DNA of 36,162 nucleotides, taken from assembly GCA_009781765.1 (NCBI GenBank), contig WQVC01000020.1, positions 1 through 36,162 of the forward strand, read 5' to 3'. Source of the stretch: Defluviitaleaceae bacterium. GTDB taxonomy: Bacteria > Bacillota > Clostridia > Lachnospirales > WQUN01. A program made the position numbers and the translations under genes. Each line of letters opens with the position of its first letter. Positions within the stretch are counted from its first letter, which is position 1. Shown here piece after piece: positions 23,003-31,463 of this stretch. Below the pieces are notes generated by a model. That model had not been told where the DNA came from. It saw only the letters and a list, made by a program, of their open reading frames with translations, and made no database searches.

Positions 23003-25371
23003 GGCATACCTGTTAATTTTTTGTACACGCGCTTGAGAAAAGGCAGTGCAGTCGGCGGAATCATTCGCTTAATGCAGGATTTAATCGACGTTTTTTTCTT
23101 GTACGCCGGGCCGCTGAAAATTATTTCGCCGTCCGCATCGATATCGCGATATGCTGAATCGCGCAAACTCGGGCGAGGGGAGGGGGCGCGCAAATTGACA
23201 TTTTTGAACGCGGCGTTCTCGAAAGAACTTTTGACGATTTCAAAACGGTCGCGCACTTTGCTGAAAAATTTTTCGCCTTTTTCGGTGTTAAGCGTCACGA
23301 CGGAAACCCCGCGAGTGTCCGCAAATTCCGGATGAAAATGTTCCAGCCCCCAAAAATCGCCCAATGTAATATCGCCGACGCGCTGCGGTGAAGCATAGGG
23401 GCAAACATAGCAAGACTCGCGCTGTGTGCGCTTTTGCAAAAAAGCGTTGTAATAAGCGTCTTCTGAAAAAACAGTTTTTGTCGCCGTTTTTATCTTAACA
23501 ATGCCGTGACCGTGCGCGTCCTTGCTGCGAAAATTGAAATAAGTAATTTTGTCACCGAGCTTTTTCTCCGACCGCGCCAAATTTTTTTTAAACAGCAACG
23601 GAGACGGAACGCCGTGACAAATCAAGTCTGCCGTAAGCAAGTTTTCGCGATTTTCGCCGAGATATGCATACAATCCCGCAATTTGACACGGGCAACCTGT
23701 GTAAAAAACCGTTTTGCCGGCGTTCAGCAGCGATTTCGCCTGAGCAAATGTATCGCCGGTGTCGCTTTGTACATATTTTGAACTTTGGCATTTCTCAATA
23801 TCGCCGGAATCGGTGATGCAAATGTGCCGCGCAGTAAAATTTTCGTCAAATGCACACCCGAAAACTGCACCGCCCGTTGAAATCACCATATCGGCAATTC
23901 CCGCAAACACGCCGCCGGAAGCACTTTTTTTTAAAATGTCGTCATTTTTGTATCTCGCGCCGATTACTTTGTTGTTGCGAGCAAGGCCGATGTCGCAATC
24001 CCCGGTTTCAATCGGGGGGGCAACAGCATTGCCGGCGGTTTCGGGTGCGGGAGAATTTGCGGGGCAACGTTCCGCGCAAAGCCCGCAATCTGTGCAACGT
24101 GTTGCGTCGATTTTCGCAACAAGAAAGCCTTCATCGTCGCTTATTGATTCGATGCAATTCGCGGGGCAAAGCAAGCGACACGCGCCGCAACCCGTGCAAT
24201 TAAAGCGAACGCCTTTGATAACCTCGGCGGCCGGGCGGGAAATCGCGGATACCCTCACTTCGCCCTTCAACGTGTTTTCCGGCGAAACCCGAACCGGCTG
24301 TGAGTTCGCTATGCCCGAAAATACTTTGCGCAAAAATTCATCAACGCGCTCGCGCTCGCGCGCCAGAATTTCATTTACGTGAGCGAAATCCGTGGGGCGA
24401 TTCAGTATGCTTAAATCGGCGGCGTCCGAAATCATCCGATGTTCCGCGCCCGAAAGTCGCAAAAGGCTTAAAATTCGCCCGGGATTGTTTTTCGCAAATA
24501 CAATAAACTCGGTGTTCAGATTCAGGGAAAAAGCGGTTCCGTGAAACGAATCCGTCAACACATATTTTGCGTTGTCGATGAGCGTTACGAATTCAAAATA
24601 TGTCGGAATAATTTCGGCTTTGCCGGGTAAAAGCGCGTGAACTAATTTTGTGCATAATCGAACAATTTGCAGTCCCGTTTTTTTTGAAAGTTTTTTTGCA
24701 AAATCATCAAGTTTTTTGTTTCGAGCCAATGTAAAAATCAAAATGTAATCAGTTCTGCGCTTCGGCGATGCGTATTTTCGCCAGAATGTCGGCGGCATCG
24801 CAAGGGTCGGGTCAACGAGTTGCGTAACGTTGTGATAATTGTAGCGATTTTTTAAAATCTCGACGCCGGTATCTTCGCGAACGGAAATGTGTTCGAATTG
24901 ATGCAGCATGTTTTTTGTTTCGCTGACGAAATTTTCATCCGGGATTTCTTTGCCGAAGCTCGAAGAAAATGAAAATTTGCGTTCCGTCTCGGGAACGAAA
25001 CCTAAAAATCGCGCATCCGGAAGCATTTGCCGAACGCAATCCGGATTCCATATTTGGTCGCTGCCGACGCAGTAGATATCCGCATCCGATTCAAATTTTG
25101 CAAAATCAGTAATATATTTTTTTTCGCTCAAATTTAAATTTTTTTTAAAATCGCAAAAATTGCGCAAAAAACGTTTCAACGTTATGCGCAGCAAGAATTT
25201 TTTTATCGGATTTTTTGTGTCTTTCGCAAAATCAGCCGGAGAAGTATTTTGTACATAGTTAAATAATTCGGCTTCATCGGCGTATTCTTCAAGTTTTTTT
25301 TGCGTGGCAAAAGCCTGCAACACAGAACCGTAATTTTCGATGCCGATGATTGTCATAACAGAAACTTTCAT
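22999..25371 (-). CDS. Polysaccharide pyruvyltransferase fused to FrhB-like Fe-S protein
   Basis: A 790-residue fusion. Residues 1-365 are a CsaB/WcaK-type pyruvyltransferase (MKVSVMTIIGIENYGSVLQ, GSDQIWNP at 103-110, DSFHGTAFS at 274-282), expected to transfer pyruvate from PEP to a sugar. Residues 390-437 hold two [4Fe-4S] ferredoxin motifs (CTGCGACRLLCP, CTDCGLCAERCP). Residues about 465-735 match coenzyme F420 hydrogenase beta-subunit (FrhB) domains (SASGGVF, YTGCPCQIAGL, LICHGVPSP, RVGDITLGDFWG). The ATG at 25371 is favoured (GAGG 9 nt upstream); an ATG at 25380 overlapping the upstream stop is the alternative. FrhB-like proteins often sit beside pyruvyltransferases in glycan loci, but their reaction is unknown; fusion implies they act together. 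Confidence 0.9.
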   Translation of the reverse strand: MKVSVMTIIGIENYGSVLQAFATQKKLEEYADEAELFNYVQNTSPADFAKDTKNPIKKFLLRITLKRFLRNFCDFKKNLNLSEKKYITDFAKFESDADIYCVGSDQIWNPDCVRQMLPDARFLGFVPETERKFSFSSSFGKEIPDENFVSETKNMLHQFEHISVREDTGVEILKNRYNYHNVTQLVDPTLAMPPTFWRKYASPKRRTDYILIFTLARNKKLDDFAKKLSKKTGLQIVRLCTKLVHALLPGKAEIIPTYFEFVTLIDNAKYVLTDSFHGTAFSLNLNTEFIVFAKNNPGRILSLLRLSGAEHRMISDAADLSILNRPTDFAHVNEILARERERVDEFLRKVFSGIANSQPVRVSPENTLKGEVRVSAISRPAAEVIKGVRFNCTGCGACRLLCPANCIESISDDEGFLVAKIDATRCTDCGLCAERCPANSPAPETAGNAVAPPIETGDCDIGLARNNKVIGARYKNDDILKKSASGGVFAGIADMVISTGGAVFGCAFDENFTARHICITDSGDIEKCQSSKYVQSDTGDTFAQAKSLLNAGKTVFYTGCPCQIAGLYAYLGENRENLLTADLICHGVPSPLLFKKNLARSEKKLGDKITYFNFRSKDAHGHGIVKIKTATKTVFSEDAYYNAFLQKRTQRESCYVCPYASPQRVGDITLGDFWGLEHFHPEFADTRGVSVVTLNTEKGEKFFSKVRDRFEIVKSSFENAAFKNVNLRAPSPRPSLRDSAYRDIDADGEIIFSGPAYKKKTSIKSCIKRMIPPTALPFLKRVYKKLTGMP

Positions 25372-25376
25372 AAAAC

Positions 25377-26414
25377 TCATCCTCGTTTTCGTTCGGATAA
25401 AAATTCCTGAATTTTCATTGCAAGCCAATAAGGCAATACCAACCTGTGCCTCAAAAGTAAAACCAAAAATTTTAATCTGCGCGAAAGATGTTTCAGCGAA
25501 ACATTTTTGAAAGCCGAATAATACGCATCGTGCATAAATGCTTTGTTTATGCCGTTTATTCGCTGAATCAGCGTATACGGAGAATTTTTTAATACGTACG
25601 TTAAGTTTACTGCAACCTGAAAAATATAAACCGCCCATACATTATAAATTTCTTTTTCATTTGGATAGTGGCGGTCGGTGAAAATCCGGACTTCCTCAAG
25701 AAATTTTAAACATGAATCAAAAATTGCTTCGTTGTAACGTTTGGTGATTTGTGATTCGTGCATCCTGTAATGATAAAACGCGCCTTTGCATAAAATCACG
25801 CTTTTCGCTTCCTGAAAAGCGTACAAATTAAACAGCGAATCTTCAGAAATAATAATTTCACTTGAAAACCGGATATTGCCGATAAAATCTTTCCGATATA
25901 TTTTGCCCCACGGCATACCCAAGTCCGCAGATTCCCCAAAGCCGCGAATGCTCGTCGTTACCAAACGGTTTTTGAATAATTCGAACTTGTCGTTGTGTTC
26001 AAGTTTGTGCTTGTGCAATTTATCAAAATCAAAAGTTACTTTGAGTCCGCTTGAATATTCGTTGACGTATCCGCACGCAACTATGTCGGCGGAGTCCGAC
26101 AGCTTCATCATTGCTTCAATCATTTGCGGATTTATCCAATCGTCGCTGTCCGCAAACATAATCCGGTCCCCGGATGCGGCTTCAATTCCGATATTTCTTG
26201 CAACGGACGCCCCCTTGTTTTCCTGAAAAAAATATTTAATTTTCGAAGGGTGTTCCTGTTGATATTTTTCGCATATTTCGCCGCTTTTATCGGGGCTTCC
26301 GTCATTTACGAGAATAATTTCAATGTTCGGATATGTTTGGGCGAGCAAACTGTTTACGCATTGCGCAAGATACTTTTCGGCTTTATAAACAGGCACGATA
26401 ACAGATACTTTCAT
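25377..26414 (-). CDS. Family 2 glycosyltransferase
   Basis: A 345-residue GT-A fold enzyme: MKVSVIVPVYK start, NDGSPD (38-42), DSDDW (89-93) as the metal-binding DxD, and a C-terminal amphipathic tail (RRLKFLVLLLRHRLVLPYWLAMK) likely to bind the membrane. The ATG at 26414 lies 6 nt from GGGAGG; the in-frame TTG at 26420 overlaps that site. It probably adds one sugar to the lipid-linked repeat unit. Donor and acceptor are unknown. It sits between an EpsG homologue and the pyruvyltransferase fusion. Confidence 0.92.
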   Translation of the reverse strand: MKVSVIVPVYKAEKYLAQCVNSLLAQTYPNIEIILVNDGSPDKSGEICEKYQQEHPSKIKYFFQENKGASVARNIGIEAASGDRIMFADSDDWINPQMIEAMMKLSDSADIVACGYVNEYSSGLKVTFDFDKLHKHKLEHNDKFELFKNRLVTTSIRGFGESADLGMPWGKIYRKDFIGNIRFSSEIIISEDSLFNLYAFQEAKSVILCKGAFYHYRMHESQITKRYNEAIFDSCLKFLEEVRIFTDRHYPNEKEIYNVWAVYIFQVAVNLTYVLKNSPYTLIQRINGINKAFMHDAYYSAFKNVSLKHLSRRLKFLVLLLRHRLVLPYWLAMKIQEFLSERKRG

Positions 26415-26427
26415 GCGCAACCTCCCG

Positions 26428-27558
26428 TTAAAAAAATGCGGTATACGGCAAAATGCCGTCCCACCAAGGACGGAAAATTAAAGTAATGTAAAAATGAAAT
26501 ATGCCGAGCGCGATTACAAATGCATAAATTATGTGCCTGTTTCTTACGTTTTGAATGCACATAATTGTTTGAGGAATCAAAAGCAGCAACCAAACCTCAA
26601 AATATTCAACAATTCTGTGAAAAATAAGTGCATGAACAGTCATAACTGCCATAAAAAAGCAAATTACCATAGCAAAAACATAAAAATGTGACCTCGTGCG
26701 AAAATCGTCGTTTTCCATAAAGCCCAAATATTGCACGGCAGATTTCACATTTTTTATATATTTGCTTTCCTGTTCTGCGGTGATTCTTGTTCGATACATA
26801 ACTGCGGCGGCAAAAGTTACAATAATGAAATAAACTGCGGCATACATTTGCGACGCAATAAGGGTTGTGCGGTCGAAAACGCTGCCCAAATAAAGCCCGA
26901 CACGCGGGTGAAGTTCGGCAGCAAAGCCGAAAATCGCTGACGCATTAAGATAAATTACAACCGCAATCAGCGCAGACAAAACATATGTCAGTTTAGAAAA
27001 TTTCACTCTTCTGAACAAAACCAACGGCAGCACCACAACGGCAGCGAAATGGAATGTACTCGCCAAAAAAACAAACACACAAAACCATAAATCTTTGCGC
27101 TTTTTCAGAAATTCGTAACCGATTAAAATAATTGCAATCGCAATAGCCTGCCGCATCATGTTCATGTAAAGGAAAAAAAATCGCATCGAAATAAACAAAA
27201 ACGTGCTCAGCACAACATCTTGGGAATTTAAATAAACAAATCGACCTGCCGCCGCAAAAATAATTATGCTGCTCACGATAATAAGAATTTGAGGGTCGGA
27301 TGAAATAAAGCCCAACGCCCTGCTGAACAGCACAAATCCGCCTTCTAAGCGCGATTCTGCGCCGGCGTTTATTGCAAGAAAGTGTCGCGAAAAATACATC
27401 GTGTCGATGCCGACGGTTGGCGCGCGAACCGCCGATAAAATCAGCATTGCGCCCCACATGATAAGCATATATGTTTTTTTCGCGGAGTCTGATTCATTTG
27501 CTTTGAGCAAATAACCCAATCCGAGTGAAGCAAACAACAAAATCGAATATATAATCAT
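26428..27558 (-). CDS. EpsG-family polysaccharide polymerase-like membrane protein (second)
   Basis: A 376-residue integral membrane protein with about 10 predicted helices. The EpsG family signature region FFLYMNMMRQAIAIAIILIGYEFL is present near residues 128-151, quoted here as FFLYMNMMRQ and AIAIAIILIG. It also has an early SAVRAPTVGIDTMYF loop and FHFAAVVVLPLVLF. EpsG proteins are presumed Wzy-like polymerases. The ATG at 27558 follows AGGTGA. It is one of two EpsG homologues in this operon (the other at 32985-34376); the two differ in length and tail, so they are unlikely to be a recent duplication. Confidence 0.88.
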   Translation of the reverse strand: MIIYSILLFASLGLGYLLKANESDSAKKTYMLIMWGAMLILSAVRAPTVGIDTMYFSRHFLAINAGAESRLEGGFVLFSRALGFISSDPQILIIVSSIIIFAAAGRFVYLNSQDVVLSTFLFISMRFFFLYMNMMRQAIAIAIILIGYEFLKKRKDLWFCVFVFLASTFHFAAVVVLPLVLFRRVKFSKLTYVLSALIAVVIYLNASAIFGFAAELHPRVGLYLGSVFDRTTLIASQMYAAVYFIIVTFAAAVMYRTRITAEQESKYIKNVKSAVQYLGFMENDDFRTRSHFYVFAMVICFFMAVMTVHALIFHRIVEYFEVWLLLLIPQTIMCIQNVRNRHIIYAFVIALGIFHFYITLIFRPWWDGILPYTAFF

Positions 27559-27564
27559 TCAGCG

Positions 27565-28533
27565 TCACCTGTTCTTGGGATTAAATCGCGCAAAAAATTT
27601 CAAAAATATTATGAACAGCGAATGCGGAAGCCGCGAAAAAATTACCGCCGCTCGCACTTTAAATCGCACACCATGCAGTAAACCCCGGCGATATTCCTTT
27701 ATTTTTTTGTGCAACAAACGCCGAGTTTCGTCTGCATTTTTCATCGGCAATGTTGACAGCAGGAGATGAAAACACACCGATACAATTCTTGACCGAGCAG
27801 GTTTGCAAAGGCTTTGCTCTTTGTCGGATACGAAGTGATATATTTCTTCCGCAAAATATAAGTAATCCAACTTTGATTCGTTAAAAACGCCCGCACTGAT
27901 ACTGTCATCCCGCTGAAAATAGTAATATTTATTCACCTTACAATACACAATTTTTTTCGATGCATAAAATAATTTATAAATTGTACCCATATCTTCATAT
28001 TTTTTTCCGACGGGGAAGCGAATATCTTGAAAAATTTTGGCTTTATACAGCTTCGCCCATGCGGATGTGTCAAATTCCGTTTGCAGCAGCAACAGGCGCA
28101 AAGCCTGCACGGAGTCCATAACTAAAGGCATTAAAGACTCCCGGCGGGAATATTTGCGCGACAAAGTTTTGCCGTTTTCCCACACATAAACAGGGTTGCA
28201 TACAGATATATCGCCGTCCGCGCGGGCGAGAATCTCGATACAATCCGGCGACAACCAATCGTCGCTGTCAACAAACGTAATATACGAACCCGTTGCGATT
28301 TCAAGCCCTGAATTTCTCGCGGCACTGAGCCCGGCATTTTCTTGGTGAATGACGATAATTCGATTGTCAATGCCCGCGTATTCGTCGCAAATTTTGCCGG
28401 AATTATCGGTTGAACCGTCGTTTACCAAAATAATTTCCAGTCGCGTATACGTTTGGCTCGTGACGCTGTTAAGGCATCGTTGCAAAAAATTTTCGACATT
28501 GTACACGGGAATTATTACGCTGATTAAATCCAT
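27565..28533 (-). CDS. Family 2 glycosyltransferase
   Basis: A 322-residue GT2 enzyme: ISVIIPVYN at the start, VNDGSTDNSG (37-46), AARNSGLEIA, and the DSDDW metal site (89-93). The C-terminus is basic and hydrophobic (VRAAVIFSRLPHSLFIIFLKF). The ATG at 28533 overlaps the end of the phosphoribosyltransferase gene by 10 nt, with AGAAGG close upstream, so it is translationally coupled. It likely extends the repeat unit; specificity cannot be inferred. Confidence 0.92.
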   Translation of the reverse strand: MDLISVIIPVYNVENFLQRCLNSVTSQTYTRLEIILVNDGSTDNSGKICDEYAGIDNRIIVIHQENAGLSAARNSGLEIATGSYITFVDSDDWLSPDCIEILARADGDISVCNPVYVWENGKTLSRKYSRRESLMPLVMDSVQALRLLLLQTEFDTSAWAKLYKAKIFQDIRFPVGKKYEDMGTIYKLFYASKKIVYCKVNKYYYFQRDDSISAGVFNESKLDYLYFAEEIYHFVSDKEQSLCKPARSRIVSVCFHLLLSTLPMKNADETRRLLHKKIKEYRRGLLHGVRFKVRAAVIFSRLPHSLFIIFLKFFARFNPKNR

Positions 28534-29132
28534 AACGTACCTTCTTTTTTTGCGTGCAGGTATTCTTTTGCGAACTGCTTGTTTTCCTCAGAATCCCGCG
28601 ACCACGGGCCGTTCAGCATTGTGTCCGTCCGTAAAAAAAAATCCGGACGAATTTGAGAAAAACTAAAATAATTAAGCGCGGCAATTTTTATTTCCGCGCC
28701 GGGAAAAAATTCTTGCAACGCTTTTTTTGCCGCCAAAACAGTGTTGCCGGTGTCAACAGAATCATCCGTCAGCAGAATGCGGTTAATATTGGGCAGCTCG
28801 TCCCACGCGGCGCGGTTAAATCGAACATCGCGGTCGGCGTTCCGCTTATGATAATCGGAGCCGACCTCCGCGCTGCGCAATTTTTTTTTAATTCCGGCCG
28901 GAATAAGAAATAAAAACGGAGAAATCAGCGTTTTTATTTTGCCGGATTTTCTCGACGCCTGTATTTCAAGAAGCGGCACTTGAAAATGTTGCGCCATCGT
29001 GTGTCCGATTTTAAAAGCTCCGCGCGCAACGAAAACCACCGCATCCGGTCGGCCCCAACTTTCCGCCGCCATATTTGCCAAAATTAAGCTGTCGCGCTCA
29101 ACGTCTTTTCCGGAAAGCTCGATATAATCCAC
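28524..29132 (-). CDS. Type I phosphoribosyltransferase-like protein in a glycan operon
   Basis: A 202-residue PRTase-fold protein. The PRPP-binding motif is visible as RILLTDDSVDTGNTVLAAK, with the acidic pair and the DTGNT loop. The N-terminal DAVVFVARGAFKIG is the strand-loop that holds pyrophosphate. A GTG start at 29132 is chosen (AAGGAG 6 nt upstream); the TTG at 29135 is too near. It overlaps the PHP gene by 35 nt and the next GT2 by 10 nt. Purine or pyrimidine salvage would be odd here. With a phosphatase next door, use of PRPP to place ribofuranose in the polymer is a reasonable hypothesis (see findings). The FSQIRPDFFLRTDTMLNGPW segment resembles the hood of xanthine/guanine-type PRTases. 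Confidence 0.85.
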   Translation of the reverse strand: MDYIELSGKDVERDSLILANMAAESWGRPDAVVFVARGAFKIGHTMAQHFQVPLLEIQASRKSGKIKTLISPFLFLIPAGIKKKLRSAEVGSDYHKRNADRDVRFNRAAWDELPNINRILLTDDSVDTGNTVLAAKKALQEFFPGAEIKIAALNYFSFSQIRPDFFLRTDTMLNGPWSRDSEENKQFAKEYLHAKKEGTLWI

Positions 29133-29799
29133 CAAAGTCTCCTTTCCGAAGCATTCTTACTGCTCGGACGAATTTCGTGATTGTGTGCGGATATGTTCTG
29201 ATTCGGGCGGTTACTCGGGTTGCGTGCGAAAGATTTTTTAAAAATTGCTCGGGCGTTTCAAACGGCAACAACCATGCGTAATTTCTGCCGATTTCAAAAA
29301 AAGTGTGCGCGTCGCTCCCGACGACTTTTTGCCGATTAAATTTTTCGCATATTTCTTCCTGAACGCGGTCGAATTCGATTTTGCGATTTCTTCCGTTGCT
29401 GCATTCAATCATATGGACATCTTCCGCGACGGAACTTATATTCGACAAAACAGTTTTTGCCCGCGTCGGGTCGAAGGGATGCGGTATACATACCAATCCC
29501 CCCTGCTTTTTGATTGCCCGAACCGTTTCTTCGGGGGACAAACCGGGGGGGATTACATTTTTCAAAAACAATCCGATTATTTCACCTTGCGAGGTCATAA
29601 TTTCTTCGCCGATAATTACTTTGACGCCGTGTTTTGCAAAAAACGGCTCGTATTTGACCGCGCCGCACAGGGAATTATGGTCGGTTATCGCGATGCATTT
29701 AATCCCTTTTATTTTGCACATCAGCAACAGCGGAATTTTTGCAAGCAGGCTGTCGGGCGAATAAATTGTATGCACATGCAATTCCGTTTTCCAACGCAT
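29098..29799 (-). CDS. PHP-domain phosphoesterase
   Basis: A 233-residue PHP-fold metal hydrolase. The four PHP motifs are present: HVHTIYSPDS (H8, H10), ITDHNS, IPHPFDP and GSDAHTF, with GEEI as an extra ligand. Such proteins hydrolyse phosphomonoesters or act as nucleotidases. It is distinct from the CpsB-type PHP enzyme at 30783-31457. The ATG at 29799 overlaps the sugar-transferase stop by one base (TAATG), and its 3' end overlaps the PRTase start by 35 nt. That tight coupling suggests the two act on one intermediate, for example removing a 5'-phosphate after phosphoribosyl transfer. Confidence 0.88.
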   Translation of the reverse strand: MRWKTELHVHTIYSPDSLLAKIPLLLMCKIKGIKCIAITDHNSLCGAVKYEPFFAKHGVKVIIGEEIMTSQGEIIGLFLKNVIPPGLSPEETVRAIKKQGGLVCIPHPFDPTRAKTVLSNISSVAEDVHMIECSNGRNRKIEFDRVQEEICEKFNRQKVVGSDAHTFFEIGRNYAWLLPFETPEQFLKNLSHATRVTARIRTYPHTITKFVRAVRMLRKGDFGGLYRAFRKRR

Positions 29800-30488
29800 T
29801 ACACCGCTCCGACTTTATTCAGCACAACAGGCACGGTTTTGAAAATTATTTTTACGTCCAGTCCGAGAGATGCGTTTTCCACGTAAAACAGTTCAAGATT
29901 TACTCTCTCCTCGTATGTAGTTCGGCTTCGACCGTTTACCTGCCAATATCCCGTCAGGCCCGGCTTCGCGCTCAGAAAGCGATATTTGTGAACCCCGTAA
30001 TATTCCAATTCATCTTCAACAACGGGTCGCGGCCCGACGATGCTTAAATCGCCGCGCAAAATGTTAAATAACTGCGGCAACTCGTCCAAGCTGGATTTTC
30101 TCAAAAAACTGCCGAGTTTTGTAATTCGCGGGTCGTTGCTTAATTTATAATTTGTTGCAAATTCGGCTTGTTGCTCCGCTGTGAAGGGTATTTTGTCGGC
30201 ATCCCGAACCATCGTGCGAAATTTATGAAGCACGAACGGTTTTCCGTCCTTGCCGATTCTCTTATGATGAAAAAAAGCCGGCCCTTTAGAATCAAGCCTG
30301 ACCGCGACGGCGATAACCGCAAACACCAACGACAATGAAATAATCGCCGCCAATGAAAGCACAATATCCATTGCTCTTTTCACGAAGCGGTAAAAAAGTC
30401 GGCTTTCTTGCGTTTCTTCCGTCCACTCCGCCACGAAAACCTGAACGGTACTTTCCGCCGCTTCCGCTTCTTTTTTTGCCGTTATCAT
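29799..30488 (-). CDS. Initiating sugar-phosphate transferase (WcaJ/EpsL type)
   Basis: A 229-residue membrane enzyme that moves a sugar-1-phosphate from UDP-sugar to undecaprenyl phosphate, starting the repeat unit. It has one N-terminal helix (about 43-65), then KFRTMVRDAD, LRKSSLDELPQLFNILRGDL, SIVGPRPV and KPGLTGYWQVNGRS, all hallmarks of the bacterial sugar transferase family (small, core-domain form). The ATG at 30488 follows GGGGGA. It is separated from cpsB by about 300 nt, nearly all of it the MITE at 30534-30785; without the insert the gap would be about 45 nt. Confidence 0.95.
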   Translation of the reverse strand: MITAKKEAEAAESTVQVFVAEWTEETQESRLFYRFVKRAMDIVLSLAAIISLSLVFAVIAVAVRLDSKGPAFFHHKRIGKDGKPFVLHKFRTMVRDADKIPFTAEQQAEFATNYKLSNDPRITKLGSFLRKSSLDELPQLFNILRGDLSIVGPRPVVEDELEYYGVHKYRFLSAKPGLTGYWQVNGRSRTTYEERVNLELFYVENASLGLDVKIIFKTVPVVLNKVGAV

Positions 30489-30533
30489 CAGAAATCCCCC
30501 TGTTGTCATACTGTCGAAAATGCGGATTCACAT

Positions 30534-30785
30534 TATCAACGCGAATCAAGAGTTCAGAATAACGCCTCGCCGTAAATGCCTTGTGGCGAGCGACCGGTTG
30601 TTTTGCGAAGCAAAACGACATCGAGCGAGCCGTTTACGATAGCGAACGCCATTGAGAACCGTGAAGACGAGGCGGGAAACGCAGGCTTCTGCGCGTTTTC
30701 CGACGAAGTCTGAACGGGCTTCTCAAGTGCGTTCGCGACAAGGCATAGGCGAGGCGTTATTTCCTACCCTTGATTCGCGTTATCA
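30534..30785. mobile_element. MITE-like element, copy 2, inserted at the cpsB stop codon
   Basis: The body (30539-30780) has 12-bp inverted ends (acgcgaatcaag and complement) and is flanked by identical TATCA at 30534-30538 and 30781-30785. The right-hand TATCA overlaps the cpsB stop (TGA on the minus strand, 30785-30783), so insertion occurred at the stop and the duplication preserved it. Internal words atgccttgtggcgagcgacc and catcgagcgagccgtttac match copy 1. An extra 102 bp (30638-30739) interrupts the right arm. Confidence 0.85.
30638..30739. repeat. R3 palindrome nested in MITE copy 2
   Basis: An imperfect palindrome with outer arms gcgaacgcc-attgagaa and ttctcaagtgcgttcgc. MITE copy 1 reads gtttacaaggcat at the equivalent point, without this segment, so it is an insertion here. 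Single arms of R3 are found at 407-440 and 10069-10110. Confidence 0.7.
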
Positions 30786-31457
30786 GATAAAATCCAGATT
30801 GAAGGTAATCAGCTTTGAAAGCTCATCGTTGCTGAGCTTTTTTTTAAGGACTTTGTATGCAATATCCAAGTTTGGTTTGCGATTTTCGGTATTATGCGCA
30901 TCGCTGCCGAAAACAACAGGGTAATCGTCCCGGATTAACGAAAGAACAAATTTTAAATTTCTGCGAGATTGTAACGATTCGCTGTTAATTTGGAACGCGG
31001 CTTTCGGTATTGCCAAAACATCTGATATGTTGCCCGGGGAATACCAATCCAAGTAGCGTTCGATATGCGCCAACACAGGCGTGAGATTGTATGTGTACGT
31101 AATATTGTAAATTTCCTCGACCATCCAATCCTTGAACGGCGTGTACGGCAATTCCAATAAAATTTTTCCGCCGACGGCAAGCGCGGGAAGTTCATTATTT
31201 TCGGCTAAGCCTCTTTCGATGCTTACTTCCGCTCCGAGAAAAACACCCGAATTCGCAGGCAATGAATCAAAGGCGCGTTGCCGCCGTTGCAAAAAACTCT
31301 GCACCGATTCCCTGTGCGCCATGAAATGCGGCGTGGCAAATACGCGCTCAACACCGGTGTCACGGCTCATTTGAAGCATTTGCGCACATTGTGCGATGTC
31401 TTTCGCTCCGTCGTCCGTGTTCGGAAGTATATGGGTATGATAGTCGTTTATAAACAT
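30783..31457 (-). CDS. CpsB/YwqE-type PHP tyrosine phosphatase
   Basis: A 224-residue Mn2+-dependent protein-tyrosine phosphatase of the PHP family, opposing the CpsD kinase. Motifs: YHTHILPNTDDGAKD (H7, H9), FATPHFM, ILLELPYTPF, LAHIERY and VFGSDAHN. The ATG at 31457 lies 7 nt after the CpsD stop, with a modest GAGTGA upstream. The MITE target duplication overlaps its stop codon and leaves the C-terminus intact (ITFNLDFI). Confidence 0.93.
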   Translation of the reverse strand: MFINDYHTHILPNTDDGAKDIAQCAQMLQMSRDTGVERVFATPHFMAHRESVQSFLQRRQRAFDSLPANSGVFLGAEVSIERGLAENNELPALAVGGKILLELPYTPFKDWMVEEIYNITYTYNLTPVLAHIERYLDWYSPGNISDVLAIPKAAFQINSESLQSRRNLKFVLSLIRDDYPVVFGSDAHNTENRKPNLDIAYKVLKKKLSNDELSKLITFNLDFI

Positions 31458-31463
31458 AGGTTA

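Noticed and set aside
29098-29799. Histidinol phosphatase (HisK-type) for the PHP protein
   Set aside because: PHP motifs fit, but no histidine genes are near and the gene is tightly embedded in the glycan operon, so that specific name is not supported.
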